A stretch of DNA of 34,763 nucleotides from Chara braunii (taxonomy: Eukaryota; Streptophyta; Charophyceae; Charales; Characeae), in contig BFEA01000961.1 in the NCBI GenBank assembly GCA_003427395.1, forward strand, positions 316,174 to 350,936. The letters run 5' to 3'. The notes beneath the pieces are model-generated. The model saw only the letters and a program-made list of their open reading frames with translations, searched no databases and was not told the DNA's origin. Shown here piece after piece: positions 10,185 to 20,490 of the stretch (position 1 is the first letter of the stretch; every line of letters starts with the position of its first letter). The position numbers and the translations under genes are program-made.

Positions 10185-11598
10185 TGTTGCATGCTGCGCC
10201 TGCACACGGGCCCCATTTGAGGGGCCCGACGGTTGCTGAGGGCCCCCCAGGCCGTGTACCATACAGCACGCGCCCTGGAGGCCCACGGCGGCCCTTCAGG
10301 CCCTAGGTAGCACACTAGTTAGATAGGTTTAGTGTACTTACCTTTTTGTGTGTGTGTGCTGTCTTGCTTTGTCTGTTCAGGTGCCGTTTCAGACTTGCAG
10401 CCCCAAGGCCGGACCTTGGGACTGAATACAACGGAGGCAGGCCCGAAATGAGGCCAGGCGCATTTTGGCGCCAAACCGGTAGGTACAGACGTCGTTTCGG
10501 TCCTGCAGGTCCCAAGGCGACGCCTTGGGCTAGGTGCACAGGTACCGGGCCGTTTTTAGGCCAGGCGCATTTCTGCACCTTGCTGCATCAGCAGCATGGT
10601 CTGGATGTCCGGTAGGGACCCAGACCAGCTGGGCCGTTTTTTTAGGCCAGCATCAGGTAGGCCCAAACCGCCCAGCGCTACAAATAGCTGGGCAGCGGCT
10701 GCGTAAGGGACAGTGGAAGTAGCTCACTTCTGGAGCGACATGCTGCTGGTTGGAGGCAGCGTTATTTTGCGCTAAGCTACGGAGTAGGGAGTAGTGGCGT
10801 AGGCAGTAGAGAGAGGCGGAGGCCTTACCTGCAAGCGGCGAGCCTACCTGGCGCCATAGTCGGGCTCCACGCGGTACCTGCACACGACGACGACCACAGT
10901 CAGTACGGTGACAGCGACCTGCAGGTGAGATAGCAAGGAGGACGTCATCTCCTTCTTCTTCCTCCTCCATCTCTCTCTCTTCCTTCTTCTTCTTCCTCCC
11001 TCCTCCTCCTTCTCATCTTCTGCTTCACCTACGAGAGTGAGAGAGGTTATCCGTAGGAGGTACAGGCAGAGGTTATGTTGGGCACATTGCCCAGGATCTG
11101 ATTCGACATTTCTAGGACAGACATTGATTGGACACTCGACAAGGGACTATTTTTGGGACTTCGCTATCGCGATCTTGGTCTACTCCCTCGCCTCCTTCTC
11201 CTTCGTCTCGTCCCCCTTCCCCCATCTCTCATCCNCAAGGGACTATTTTTGGGACTTCGCTATCGCGATCTTGGTCTACTCCCTCGCCTCCTTCTCCTTC
11301 GTCTCGTCCCCCTTCCCCCATCTCTCATCCGTGGTATCTCCCCATGTATGTGTGTGAAGGAGGGACCTTTCTTCTGTGATTGCGGTCCCTCCTCTCCTCT
11401 CACATGTGTGTTGTATGATGGATGTCGGGTCAGTCCAGATCAGATCTTCTCTTTCAAGTTTTCCGCTGCGCCACTTTGTGCCATCTTGTATGTATCGGAA
11501 TGTACATTGCTTGTTGATGCTACATTGTCCATTTCAGTCCTTTTCATCATTTTGCGGATCCTTGGCTCCCTACACATTGCCCCATTGGGCATGCGTCA
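10185..11598 (+). repeat. 3' LTR of Element A
   Basis: A 1,414-bp copy of the 5' LTR with the same TG...CA ends. Excess length comes almost entirely from a 95-bp exact duplication around an unresolved base (11140-11330); without it the length is 1,318 bp. It contains the perfect palindrome CCCAAGGCGACGCCTTGGG (about 10511-10529), also imperfectly present in the 5' LTR, and the TATA-like TACAAATA at 10679-10686. Followed by the duplication GGGAC at 11599-11603. Confidence 0.95.
11140..11330. other. 95-bp exact duplication around an N (probable assembly join)
   Basis: Bases 11140-11234 and 11236-11330 are identical and separated only by N at 11235. The 5' LTR has a single copy (from about 2489). 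This is most simply two overlapping contig ends placed side by side. Confidence 0.85.
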
Positions 11599-11603
11599 GG
11601 GAC

Positions 11604-12513
11604 AGAGAGTGAGGGAAGTCACCTACCTGAGATGAGGATGCTGGAATTGATATGCTGAACTCTGCACTGATGAGCGCTGGTGACTGGAACTCTGAAACTG
11701 CCTAATATGATAATTTGCTGGAATTTCTAAGCTCCACTATTCTGGACTTTGCAGTTCTGGTCTCCAGTGTGGTTTCCGTGTGATCTCTCAATGTGTGCGT
11801 GTGTGTGTGCTCAAGGTGATGAGCAGTGAGGCTCAATGCAAAATGGATGTAAAAAGGGAAAATAGGAGGAATTAAACCATGTTTTGGGAGGCATGGGGAG
11901 GCGGGGACGGGGGGAGAGGGGGGGAGGAGAGAGGCATGGGGAAGTCACTTCTCACAAGTCCTTAGCAAGTTGTTTGTCATTCTGGAATCATTTCAATGAT
12001 CAATCTCTTCATGCACGTTATGGATTAGCTGATTGACAAGGCATTTCGGTACTTTAAGGGCATACTCAGACCAGGACCTTTTTGCGAATGAGCTCTGGAT
12101 AGAGTTGCAGTCATATACATTCTGGTCTTGCTTCAATTGCGGTCAGATGCATCCCAAAGAGTCGTCGTGTGAGTACGCCCTAAGGAGCAAGTCAATAGTT
12201 TCTCCTTCCATTGACCTCTGGTTTCTTTATTTCTTTGTTTTTCTGTTATACTCTATCTTTTTCACTTTGATATGTGGAGCATGAGGACAAACTCACATCA
12301 CATTGCAGAATTGCACCACCATCTGTTGGGCCATTTTTGTCTCCTTCTTCTTCAGGAAAACAGGTCAAATTGCTTTGTTTGTTGTTCTAAAATTTAATAT
12401 GATGACATCTCTTCTTGGGATCATCACAGTCAGTCTGATTTCGCAGTTGGTACGGACAAAAGAGAAATGTCGCATCTGTTGGTACCAGTTATGGGTTGGC
12501 AGCCTGTACCTTT
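11604..12513. other. Spacer between Elements A and B, no recognised gene
   Basis: Host-type sequence with a short GT tract (about 11795-11810), a very G-rich purine segment at 11886-11941 that could form G-quadruplexes, and AT-rich remainder. An 83-codon open frame at 12033-12284 contains CFNCGQMHPKESSC, loosely zinc-knuckle-like, but nothing around it supports a gene. Confidence 0.5.
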
Positions 12514-13436
12514 TGCAAGGAATATGAGCAAGAGGGATAGACCGAAAACCAAGTTGCAAAATCACGAAGTAGTCCAGATAGTCATGTACCAAGCAGAGAC
12601 CACAATGCATCAAGATACCATCCAAATAAGAGCAATACAATGAACTCGAGTGCTCTCTGGTCACACCAACACTCTATCCAATGTCGCTCGTACTGTCTGG
12701 CGCCCAGCGCCCAGCCTACATTAGTCAGCCTATCTATCCTATCTATGTTCATGCGACTGGATCACATCGAAGTTCAAGACCAATGTACGTGACGTCATCA
12801 CCAATGTCGACCGCCAACATACACCAGGTACGCTCTCTCTACTCCCCTCGTCACACCCTGTCTCCCCTCTGCATGTGCCTCCTACCCGAAGACCAACATC
12901 GTCATCACCCCGCCTCCCACACGCTCGGCCTGGCTATGGCCGTCATGCGCCCACTGCCACCGCAGTGCCCTCTCACCTCGTGGGGCCTCGCGCACCCTGG
13001 CTGTCCTGCAAGCGCAGCTCCGTAAGGCGTAGCAACAGCGTGGCCGCATTGCCTGCTCAGGCCAGAATGCGTCTGCCTGGGCAGGGCACTTTCCTTTATG
13101 GAAAGTGCGGCCCTGTGTTGGGCTGCATGGGCCTGGCTGGACGAGTTTCCAGTAGCTTCCACTCGGGCCCCAGTGTCTGCGCCCAGGCCCACTTTTGCTG
13201 TTTCCTGGGCCTTTTGCAGCTGGGCACATCCAGGCGGCCCTCCAGGCTCCAAGTGTTTGCCGCATTCCCATTGGCTCGCGGTGCACGTGTGACGACAATG
13301 CTGCTTTCTCATTGGCCCGTGGCCACTACGTGATGTGTTGGCCTCACTCTGCGTGTGCCCAGGGCGCAACCACCTGAGCCTTGGGCCGAACTGCACGTCG
13401 CAGTTGCTTCTTCTGGAAAGAGCCAGGAGAGGCTTA

Positions 13437-14647
13437 TGTTACATGTTGAGCCTGCAAACGGGCCCCATTTTGGGGGCCCGGCGGTTGCTGGGGGCCCCCA
13501 GGCTGCACGTCCCTCAGACGTGTGCCTTGGAGGCCCACAACCAGCCTTAGGGCCACAGGTTTCGATTAGAGACAGCATTCATTCATTCATTATTTATTTG
13601 CTGTCCTATTTTGTTTGTTCATGCGTTGTTTCGGACTCAGAGTTCGTTTGAACAGACCTTCGATATGTTCGGACAAAGGCCACATTTTTGGCCTGGTACG
13701 GACATAGGCAGGCCCTGTTGGGCCAGGTCCATTTTCGTCCTGTAGCGGATGTCCTTGCTGCATCAGCAGGGAGAGTCTAGACGTCCGGTCAGGACCTAGA
13801 CCCTGTAGGCCACGTTTTGGCCAAAGACCAAAGGCACATGGAGGCACACCCGCGAGGCCCAACGCTACTTATGGTTGGGCCACGCCTCGACAGACAGTTC
13901 GAGTAGCTCACACACGCTGCTGGAGCAGCACTACAGCGCTGCGTTGGAGGTAGAGGTAGAGGTGGAGGTAGGGAGTGAGGCAAAGGCCATACCTGCATTG
14001 GTGGAGATCCTACCTGGGCGCCATAGCTGGTCTTCGCGCCAGCGCACCTACAGCACAAAGAATACACGTGGCAGCAGTTGGTACATGGCGGCAGTTACGT
14101 GCAGGTGAGATAGCGAGGAGGACGACATCTTCTTCTTCTTCTCTCGGCCTCCATCTCTCCTCCTTCGTCCTTCTTCTTCTTCTTCTTCTTCTTCTTCTTC
14201 TTCTTCTTCTTCAGAGAGAGAGAGAGGTTACAAGCAGAGGTTACATCGAGCATAAGGCCCAGGATCTGATTCGACATTTTTACGGCAGACATTGATTGGG
14301 CATTCGACAGGGAGACTATTTTTGGTCTTCGTTATCGCGATCTTGGTCTTCTCCCTCACCTCAATCTTCATCTTGCCTCTCCCCCATCTCTTCATCCGTG
14401 GTATCTCGCCCATGCGCGTGTGCAAGGAGGGATCTTTCTTCCATGTATGCGGTCCCTCCTCCCTCTCTCACATGTGTGGTGTATGATGGGATGCCACGTT
14501 AGTCTCTGATAGGTCGGGTCATATCTTTGAGTCTTCTGTTGCACTACATTATGGTATTGTCATAAGTATCTGAATGTCCATTTGAGTCCTTATCATCACT
14601 TTGCGGATCCTTTGCTCCATTTACATCGGTCAACTGAGCATGTATCA
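13437..14647 (+). mobile_element. Solo LTR D, relative of LTR A, inserted in the 3' LTR of Element B
   Basis: A 1,211-bp unit starts TGTTACATGTTGAGCC and ends GCATGTATCA. It aligns throughout with LTR A but is clearly diverged: same GGGCCCC hairpin start, same CT-rich middle, same TTGCGGATCC near the end. Flanks CTTA (before) and CTCAC (after) are a decayed target duplication. The other LTR of Element B shows the uninterrupted site GAGAGGCTCACGTTGCTCGG at 33041-33060, which proves the insertion. A CTACTTAT box (about 13864) stands where LTR A has its TATA-like box. A (CTT)n run covers about 14170-14213. Confidence 0.92.
14170..14213. repeat. (CTT)n microsatellite in solo LTR D
   Basis: About 14 uninterrupted CTT units within the pyrimidine-rich middle of the LTR; LTR A has a shorter, mixed CT tract at the same place. 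Confidence 0.9.
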
Positions 14648-14835
14648 CTCACGTTGCTCGGTAACTAATTGGCGTGTTGCAACTGTTTGATACCCACGTA
14701 TGGAAAATGTTGAAAGTAGGCCTCTTGTGGATATTCAGGCCCGCCTTCGCTTAGGGCGAGCACAATGCTTGCTGGGGGCCACAACCCATAACACTTACAT
14801 GTATATGAGGGCCTCGTGAGGGCTCAATCCTCGCA

Positions 14836-14850
14836 TTTCATCCCCTCTAG
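14836..14850 (-). other. Polypurine tract of Element B
   Basis: On the minus strand CTAGAGGGGATGAAA lies directly before the LTR start TGCGAGGATTGAG. It follows the pol end by about 25 bases. Confidence 0.7.
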
Positions 14851-14874
14851 CTTCGAAAGTCCGCCGAGATGCTT

Positions 14875-16130
14875 CTACGCAGGTGCTTGCCCCTTCAGTC
14901 TTTGTTCGTACTCAACCACGATCTGAGGTGCCGTTTTGAAGAGCTCCTCTCTCGTGAACCAATGATTTTCCTTTGGATTCGTTTGATGCCTGAATCTGAC
15001 CCGGTACTCCCTTTTAGGTTTGGGCGGTCTTTCTCTGCCCACAGGCTTGGAAACAGGCAAGTCTCTATGTTCCAAAATGCCGTCGACGTCTACATGGCCA
15101 TCCATGGTTGAGGGCAGCATTGATCTCCTTGATGGGAACTGATCCGCTCAGCGAAAGGTGCGAGCTTGGAAGCGTGGAATACAGGGTAATTGCACAAATG
15201 ACCAGGGATTCTTATGATATACGAGGGTCCATCCAAATCAGTACCCACAATATCCAAGACGTTCCAAGGACCGAAATGTTGTGGCATTAGGTTTCTACAG
15301 ATTCCGAATTCATGACCCAGTTCACTAGCCTTTACCCAGACACGTTCCCCGACCTGAAATGTGGACTGTCATTTGTGTTTGTTCTCAGAGGCAATCATTG
15401 CTTCCTGAGATTTCCTGATGTGTTGGACAGCCTGCTGCAACAACTTCTCATACTGGACACTTGGTTCCAGGTGTTGCAATTGGTTGGTTTTCAAGGAGGA
15501 AGTCTAGTGCAGATCTAGGCTTCCACCCCATATGCAGCTGATTAGGACTGGCGCCGGTGGTGCATTGTACAATGTTATTATACAAGCTGGCAATGAGAGG
15601 CAGTTTCTCATCCCAGTCATTCTGGCTGGGCTTCATATAATGCCTCAGCAAGTGTTGTACCACACCGTTCATTTGTTCAGCTTCACCGTTAGCTTCGGGA
15701 TGATTCCCCAAAGTCATTTGAAGTTGACTACACATCTGTTCAGCGACCTTCTTCCACGTCTCACTTGTGAACCGGACATCACTATCACTAACTTGATGAC
15801 GCATTCGGTCTTGGTCGTCTCAGGCATGGCAATTAGTTTAGTGTACTTAGTGAACATGTCCACTATAGCAAAGATATGTCGCTTGCCAGTCTTGCTGGTC
15901 ACGAGAGTGTCCATGAAATCTATGGAGACACTTTGTCCCCGACCCGCAGGAATGGGCAAGGGCTTGAGTAACCCAAGCGGAGCTTGAGTTCGCAGCTTGT
16001 CCCGCTGACAGACATGACAAGTCTGAACGTACTTTTCTGCATCATCTAGCATATTAGGCCACTAGAAACACTAAACTAAATTAGCACTAGTCTTCTTGTA
16101 GCCGAAGTGCCCAGTCACGTCATGACACTC
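14875..16130 (-). pseudogene. pol: pol of Element B, integrase and chromodomain-like C-terminus
   Basis: Several minus-strand frames together cover integrase. At 16052-15714: end of the zinc-binding region (CHVCQRDKLRTQAPLGLL), the first catalytic Asp (SIDFMDTLV) and VDMFTKYTKL. At 15804-15448: the second Asp (SDSDVRFTS) and catalytic Glu (HPEANGEAEQMN), followed by the usual KLPLIASLYNN region. The frame then breaks. At 15287-15090 is the GPW/F module (FGPWNVLDIVG) and VFHASKLAPF; at 15120-14875 a chromodomain-like end (KREYRVRFR ... NHWFTREELF). The catalytic triad codons are intact but spread over frames, so the gene is dead. Sequence is clearly different from the integrase of Element A. 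Confidence 0.88.
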
Positions 16131-17101
16131 GCCTAGAAATAAACTACGCAGAACATCACTAAACCATCCACCATCACAAACTCATCTGATGCGGCCTTGT
16201 CTTGAGCCTCTAGTCTGCGTATGATGTCCATCATGATGGGATCTTCCTTGTAGGCGCCCACCATCGATTGAGTTACTTCGTTGGATAGGCCAAACTCAAG
16301 AATTAGTGCACCTAGGTAGGCTGCTTTACGAGACAACGCATCAGCAACCTTGTTACTTCACATAATCTAGCTTGAAGTCATATTGATCTACGACTTCAAT
16401 CCAACTTTTGAGTGCATCGAAGAGAACATGTTGCATCTTGATCCACTTGAATGTTTGATGGTCGGTTCTCAAATAGAAGAACCTGCCAAGCAGATAATGC
16501 CTCCAATGGACAAGGGCTTTGTAAAGGGCAGAGTTCTCTCTCATATGTGGACTTTGCCAACTTCTTTGATGGCATCTTCTTACTTATATACTCGATCGGC
16601 CTGAACTTATTCCCTTCCTGTTGAGCCAACACTCTGCACCTATGCCGTATTGGCTTGCGTCAATGTTCACGACGAATGACCTCTCTCCAGATCGGGGACC
16701 ATGAGAATCTCATGATGCGTGAGAGCATACTTCAACCGTTTGAAGGGTGCCTCACATTGGTGTGTCCATTCCCATGGTGTGTTAAGGCGTGTTAGATCAG
16801 TCCAAGAGGTGGCCACCATGCTATAGTTCTTTACAAAGTTGCGATAGTAGTTGGTCATCCCTAAGAAAGATCTGACCTCGGTCAAGTTGGTCATACCTAA
16901 GAAAGATTTGACCTCGGTCACAGACTGAGGTCGTGGTCAGTCACGAATGTTAGCCACCTTTGCATCTTTGGGCCTTATCCCATCTGCGGATATCTCATGA
17001 CCCAAGTACAAGATTTTCGTGCGACCAAATTGACATTTCTCTAAGTTAATCTTATACTTGCGCTGTCGTAGGAATGAAAGTGCAGTTTCTACATGTTGTG
17101 C
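16131..17101 (-). pseudogene. pol: pol of Element B, second half of RT and RNase H
   Basis: Starting at 17101 the minus strand reads the RT region after the catalytic box: INLEKCQFGRTKILYLGHEIS, then, after a stop near 16936, the thumb segment FLGMTNYYRNFV. A 12-residue in-frame tandem duplication (TEVKSFLGMTN repeated as TEVRSFLGMTN) is encoded by two 36-bp copies at 16851-16922. RNase H follows with the catalytic Asp in VVNIDASQYGIGA (about 16650), then GNKFRPIEYISKKM and RTDHQTFKWI (about 16460) in shifted frames. The start of the next region, CVVYF near 16133, leads into integrase. At least three frameshifts break it. The 17101 end is the junction with the 10.5-kb insertion. Confidence 0.88.
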
Positions 17102-18081
17102 CCGGCGCGGGCCGCTCCGCTATCGACATGGGCCGTTTCTTGAGTTGGTGGCGCCTGGTTGGCACGACTCCCTGCGAGGAATATCGAGGAGCTGATGTGG
17201 GTAATGGGGATTACGGCAACAGGCGATGACGCGAGGTTTCGATGTTTTTGTCTGGCGTGGCCATTGACGTGATACTTCGGCTGAGGGTTCTTCCAACCTT
17301 GATAACCTAGGTTGAAGAGGTCTCTTGCTCCGTGCTTCGTTTATGTGGTGTCCCGGGTTGACACGCTAGAGGAAGGGGAGGCTGTGGGGCTGATTAGGAT
17401 AGTCTTCATGAGATCTTGGGCATGGTAGTGGCCCTGCTCCTATGCTCCTGCTCGAATCTAGTGGAGGTTGGTTGGGCAGCGCGCGAAGAAAGTGAGGAGC
17501 ATCTTCTCATGCGGAGTGGGAGGAGGGAGGCTTGTTACAACCTGGAGCGTCAAAAAGAGTTGGCGGTTTCAAGCGTTTGTTTGAGCTGGTTCGCCGGTTA
17601 AAGACACGAAAGCAGGTGGCGGCGCAATAATGACAGCGGCGATGGAGCAGGATAATTTCGTGCAAACATGTGTGGCGCTCTTCGCATCGGCTGTCTTTTC
17701 AAATTGATTTCGCTGCTTTTAATTTTGTATCTTCTAATTTCCTATATTCTTGCTCTAATCTAGTGCTTACACAGTTATAAAATCAGCTTCTTAAATTTTT
17801 GAAAAATAAACTCACAATCTTATCGTCTGTTTTTTTATCATCCAAATTCTCATCTACATGTACACACATACACAAAAACATATAGTATCCATTCTGAATT
17901 GCCAGCACAATTCGTAGGGATCTATTCTATAATTATGTATCTTGAATTTTGACTATAATTTATAAAAGTCCCAAGTAAAGTTCTATCATGATTTTTTAAT
18001 CTTGGAACCCGAAAACTTCGGAATTCTTCTCTAATAGCTATAAATTTTGAAGACCCTCTTCGATAATTATTTTTTTGCTTC
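17102..18081. other. Left part of the insertion block, unrecognised
   Basis: The first ~590 bp are GC-balanced with no recognised domain; a 61-codon frame at 17416-17601 has no support. From about 17690 the sequence becomes AT-rich (polyT/A runs, AATTTTG motifs) up to solo LTR C. Not assigned. Confidence 0.5.
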
Positions 18082-19643
18082 TGTTACGATCCTGGCCAAT
18101 TTCGAAGTATACAAACATCAGAAAGTACAATGCCGTCCAATTGCAAAAAGAAATGAATGAACTTGAGAGGAGAGAGAGGGAAAGAAGAAGAAGAAGAAGA
18201 AGAAGTAGGAAAGAAGATGAAGACTCCAACATAGACCAATGACAAGGCTCTTCTTCCTCACCAACCAATCTCCTCCCCTCTTATTCAAACAAGAAATAAC
18301 AATAATAATGTTGAATGGCTGAACAAGAATCAATGTCCGAATCCCACTTCTACTGCAGGCACAACATGAGGTCCACCATAGCCATGGCCACCCTTCCTCT
18401 TCCTCTACATATAGGCCGAGGCTATGGCGGAGTACTGAGGGCTCTCCCTCATGTCCAAAGGACAACCCAGAGCAGCTATGTCGCTGCCCTTCTGTCCCCT
18501 GGTCAACTCCATGCAGCTATGCCGCTGCCCACTCAACCGCCATGCCTGACTTTGTCCCGAGCTTCCTTGATGCGGCACTACCCCCATTGGGGCCATCCAG
18601 ATGCAGCGCCTAACAAGGTGATGAAGGTGGTGTCTACCATAGCCAGGTAAGTACCCCACTACTCTCCTCCTTGGTCCTCTTCTCCCTCCTCCTACCGGTA
18701 GAGCTCCACCATAGCCAGGTGGAAGCTCCCGACTTCTTCCTCCCAGCAGCGCTGAAGTACCCAGCGCCACTCCAGTGAGCGCTCTAGCAGTGTGTTGCCA
18801 AACTTGCCTGGGCCTCTTGATATAGCAGCCTGCTTGCCTCCTGGGCGCCGACTTACTAGCCGCTCGGCCTTCCAAGCAACTGGTACCTCCTCCCTTTCGG
18901 AGGGAAACATCATTGCAGACTCTGATATTGCCCGGACTGGATGGACTGGTACCGGCCTAGACCTAGCCTACCACTACTGGGCCTCTAAAAATGCCAACTT
19001 TGTCTTCTTCTGCTCGGCCTCGAGTACCCGACACATCTACTGCTACTGGGTGAGGTACCGGCCTACCTACAATTTGAGTGTTTTTTCGCTGCTCTAAGCA
19101 CCGCGGGCCCCTGGCTCCGCTACTTGAGTGTTTTCCCTGCTGTAACCCTCAATGCCACGGCCACAGGTAAGTACCGGCCCTACGGGCCTGCCAAACAAGC
19201 AAGTACCCTTGCCGGTCGCACACACACTCATGCCGACAAGCACTCAGACAGGCACAAAAGTCCACAGGCACGCACACATACAGACTTAGAAAACACAGCA
19301 GAATGCATTCCATCGGCAGAACAAGNNNNNNNNNNNNNNNNNNNNNNNNNNNNNNNNNNNNNNNNNNNNNNNNNNNNNNNNNNNNNNNNNNNNNNNNNNN
19401 NNNNNNNNNNNNNNNNNNNNNNNNNNNNNNNNNNNNNNNNNNNNNNNNNNNNNNNNNNNNNNNNNNNNNNNNNNNNNNNNNNNNNNNNNNNNNNNNNNNN
19501 TCGTGCCGACAAGCACTCAGACAGGCACAAAAGTCCAAAGGCACGCACACATACAGACTTAGAAAACACAGCAGAATGCATTCCATCGGCAGAACTTCAG
19601 GAATCAGCAGTGTTCTCAGTCTATGTTATGGCGGGTCATTACA
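18082..19643 (-). mobile_element. Solo LTR, family C, minus orientation, with assembly gap
   Basis: Inverted copy of 2979-4277 with the same ends: plus strand TGTTACGATCCTGG at the left, GGGTCATTACA at the right. Flanks CTTC (18078-18081) and CTTT (19644-19647) fit a decayed 4-bp duplication like that of the first copy. 175 unresolved bases lie at 19326-19500. A 95-bp segment occurs on both sides of the gap (19228-19322 and 19501-19595) with about two differences. Without gap and duplicate the length is about 1,292 bp, close to the 1,299 bp of the other copy. Confidence 0.87.
19326..19500. other. Assembly gap (175 N)
   Basis: Run of unresolved bases inside solo LTR C; open frames through it are meaningless. 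Confidence 1.
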
Positions 19644-19755
19644 CTTTTCTTAAATTAATGATACGTTCAAATGGTGGGAGCTCCCAAACGTCGATTGGCG
19701 CAAGGGAGAGGGGAACAATTGTAATAGTTTTACTGTTGCCCTGCGCTTTCTTCAG

Positions 19756-19830
19756 TGGGTTGTTCTTAAGGATGTATTATTGCATACTTTTGAAGTGGCC
19801 TTGCTTTTCCAAATTGCGATCGATATTTTG
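19756..19830 (+). other. Exon-like 75-bp segment
   Basis: A good acceptor (pyrimidine tract ending GCTTTCTTCAG at 19755) is followed by 25 open codons reading WVVLKDVLLHTFEVALLFQI and on to a strong donor, GTGAGTGT, at 19831. The length is a multiple of three. The protein piece is not recognised and the surroundings are repeats, so this may be chance or a captured exon. Confidence 0.2.
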
Positions 19831-20490
19831 GTGAGTGTGTCATCAATAATTGTAGTCGAATGGATCGGATCGTTCCTGGAGGGTTGAGCGGTAAGAGGGG
19901 GGTGGGGGGGGCTCTATCTTGCAGGGGCATCACAAGGTGCGGGCTGAATGTCTCAAAGAGGGTAGGGGCGGAGTAGGGGGTTGCCTTATTCTAGGGCAGG
20001 GGCTGGTGTGTGGGTCAACGTCAGTTCCAGCGGAGGCAAAAATGGGCAAGGGGCGGGGGGGCATGCTTTAGGTGGGAACTGCGTGCTCTTGGGGAAAAGG
20101 GGGTAGAGGCTTGGTCCTATATTGGGGCCGAGGGAGAGTGGGTGGCTCGCCTCGGCAGACGCAGTGTAGGGCTGAGGGGGGAGGGGTAGGGGGAGGGAGG
20201 GGCGATCTCTCTCGAAGAATTCTAACATCCAGTTTAGTATTTCTTTCCATTTGGTTTGCCTCTCGAGGAGGTTGTAGGAATAGGTGCTATCTGGCAAGTC
20301 ATTTGTGATCCTGCGAAGGGTGGTCGAAAATTTGGTGGCCCTCGAAGATCGATGATGGAGCAACGCTGGTTGGAGTCGGATCCAGGTGGCGTTGTTGAGC
20401 GCATCGGTCCCGCACCGCACGCGGCAGCGCGGGACCCTCTTGGCCGCGTCACGCAGGAGTTGGACCAACCTCGTCATGAACACATAAGTG
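19831..20490. other. G-rich region, no assigned gene
   Basis: Plus strand is strongly G-rich (19888-20215) with many GGGG runs. A 165-codon minus-strand frame (20483-19986) begins with a plausible mixed composition (LLRDAAKRVPRCRVR; LLERQTKWKEILNWMLEFF) but ends in a Pro/Leu-rich tail that mirrors the G-runs. It may be a remnant of a mobile-element protein; no family is recognised. A perfect 8-bp stem (GGTCCCGC...GCGGGACC) is at about 20405-20435. Confidence 0.35.

Larger units (their letters stand above)
1532..11598 (+). mobile_element. Element A: Ty3/gypsy chromovirus-like LTR retrotransposon, defective
   Basis: A full-length but inactive element of 10,067 bp. Order: 5' LTR, tRNA-iMet-type primer site, leader, gag, protease, RT remnant, RNase H tail, integrase with chromodomain-like end, polypurine tract, 3' LTR. 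The two LTRs are close to identical, start TGTTGCATGC and end GCGTCA, and are flanked by GGGAC on both sides, so the borders are secure. The order protease-RT-RNase H-integrase is that of Ty3/gypsy, not Ty1/copia. Damage: a solo LTR of family C in the leader, a Mutator-like insertion in gag, two stop codons in gag, frameshifts in pol, and loss of the RT core with most of RNase H. It could not move by itself. High similarity of the LTRs suggests moderate age. Confidence 0.95.
12514..14835 (-). repeat. 3' LTR of Element B, interrupted by solo LTR D
   Basis: 12514-13436 plus 14648-14835 together make about 1,111 bp that align with 32112-33232. In plus orientation it starts TGCAAGGAATATGAG and ends TCAATCCTCGCA. 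Both LTRs contain ATTGGCC CCAAT-type boxes and GTGACGTCATCAC-like CRE motifs (12789 and 32400). The two LTRs differ at many positions, including small indels. Confidence 0.88.

Noticed and set aside
11037-11635. Open frames with a repeated peptide around N 11235
   Set aside because: Produced by the artefactual 95-bp duplication in the 3' LTR.
12033-12284. Open frame with CFNCGQMHPKESSC
   Set aside because: Spacing does not fit a CCHC knuckle well, the frame is short, and no gag-like context surrounds it.
15532-15987. 151-codon plus-strand open frame
   Set aside because: Antisense shadow of integrase in Element B.
19986-20483. 165-codon minus-strand frame
   Set aside because: Its second half is a Pro/Leu-rich mirror of G-runs; the first half is protein-like but matches no family I recognise, so it is mentioned only as a region note.
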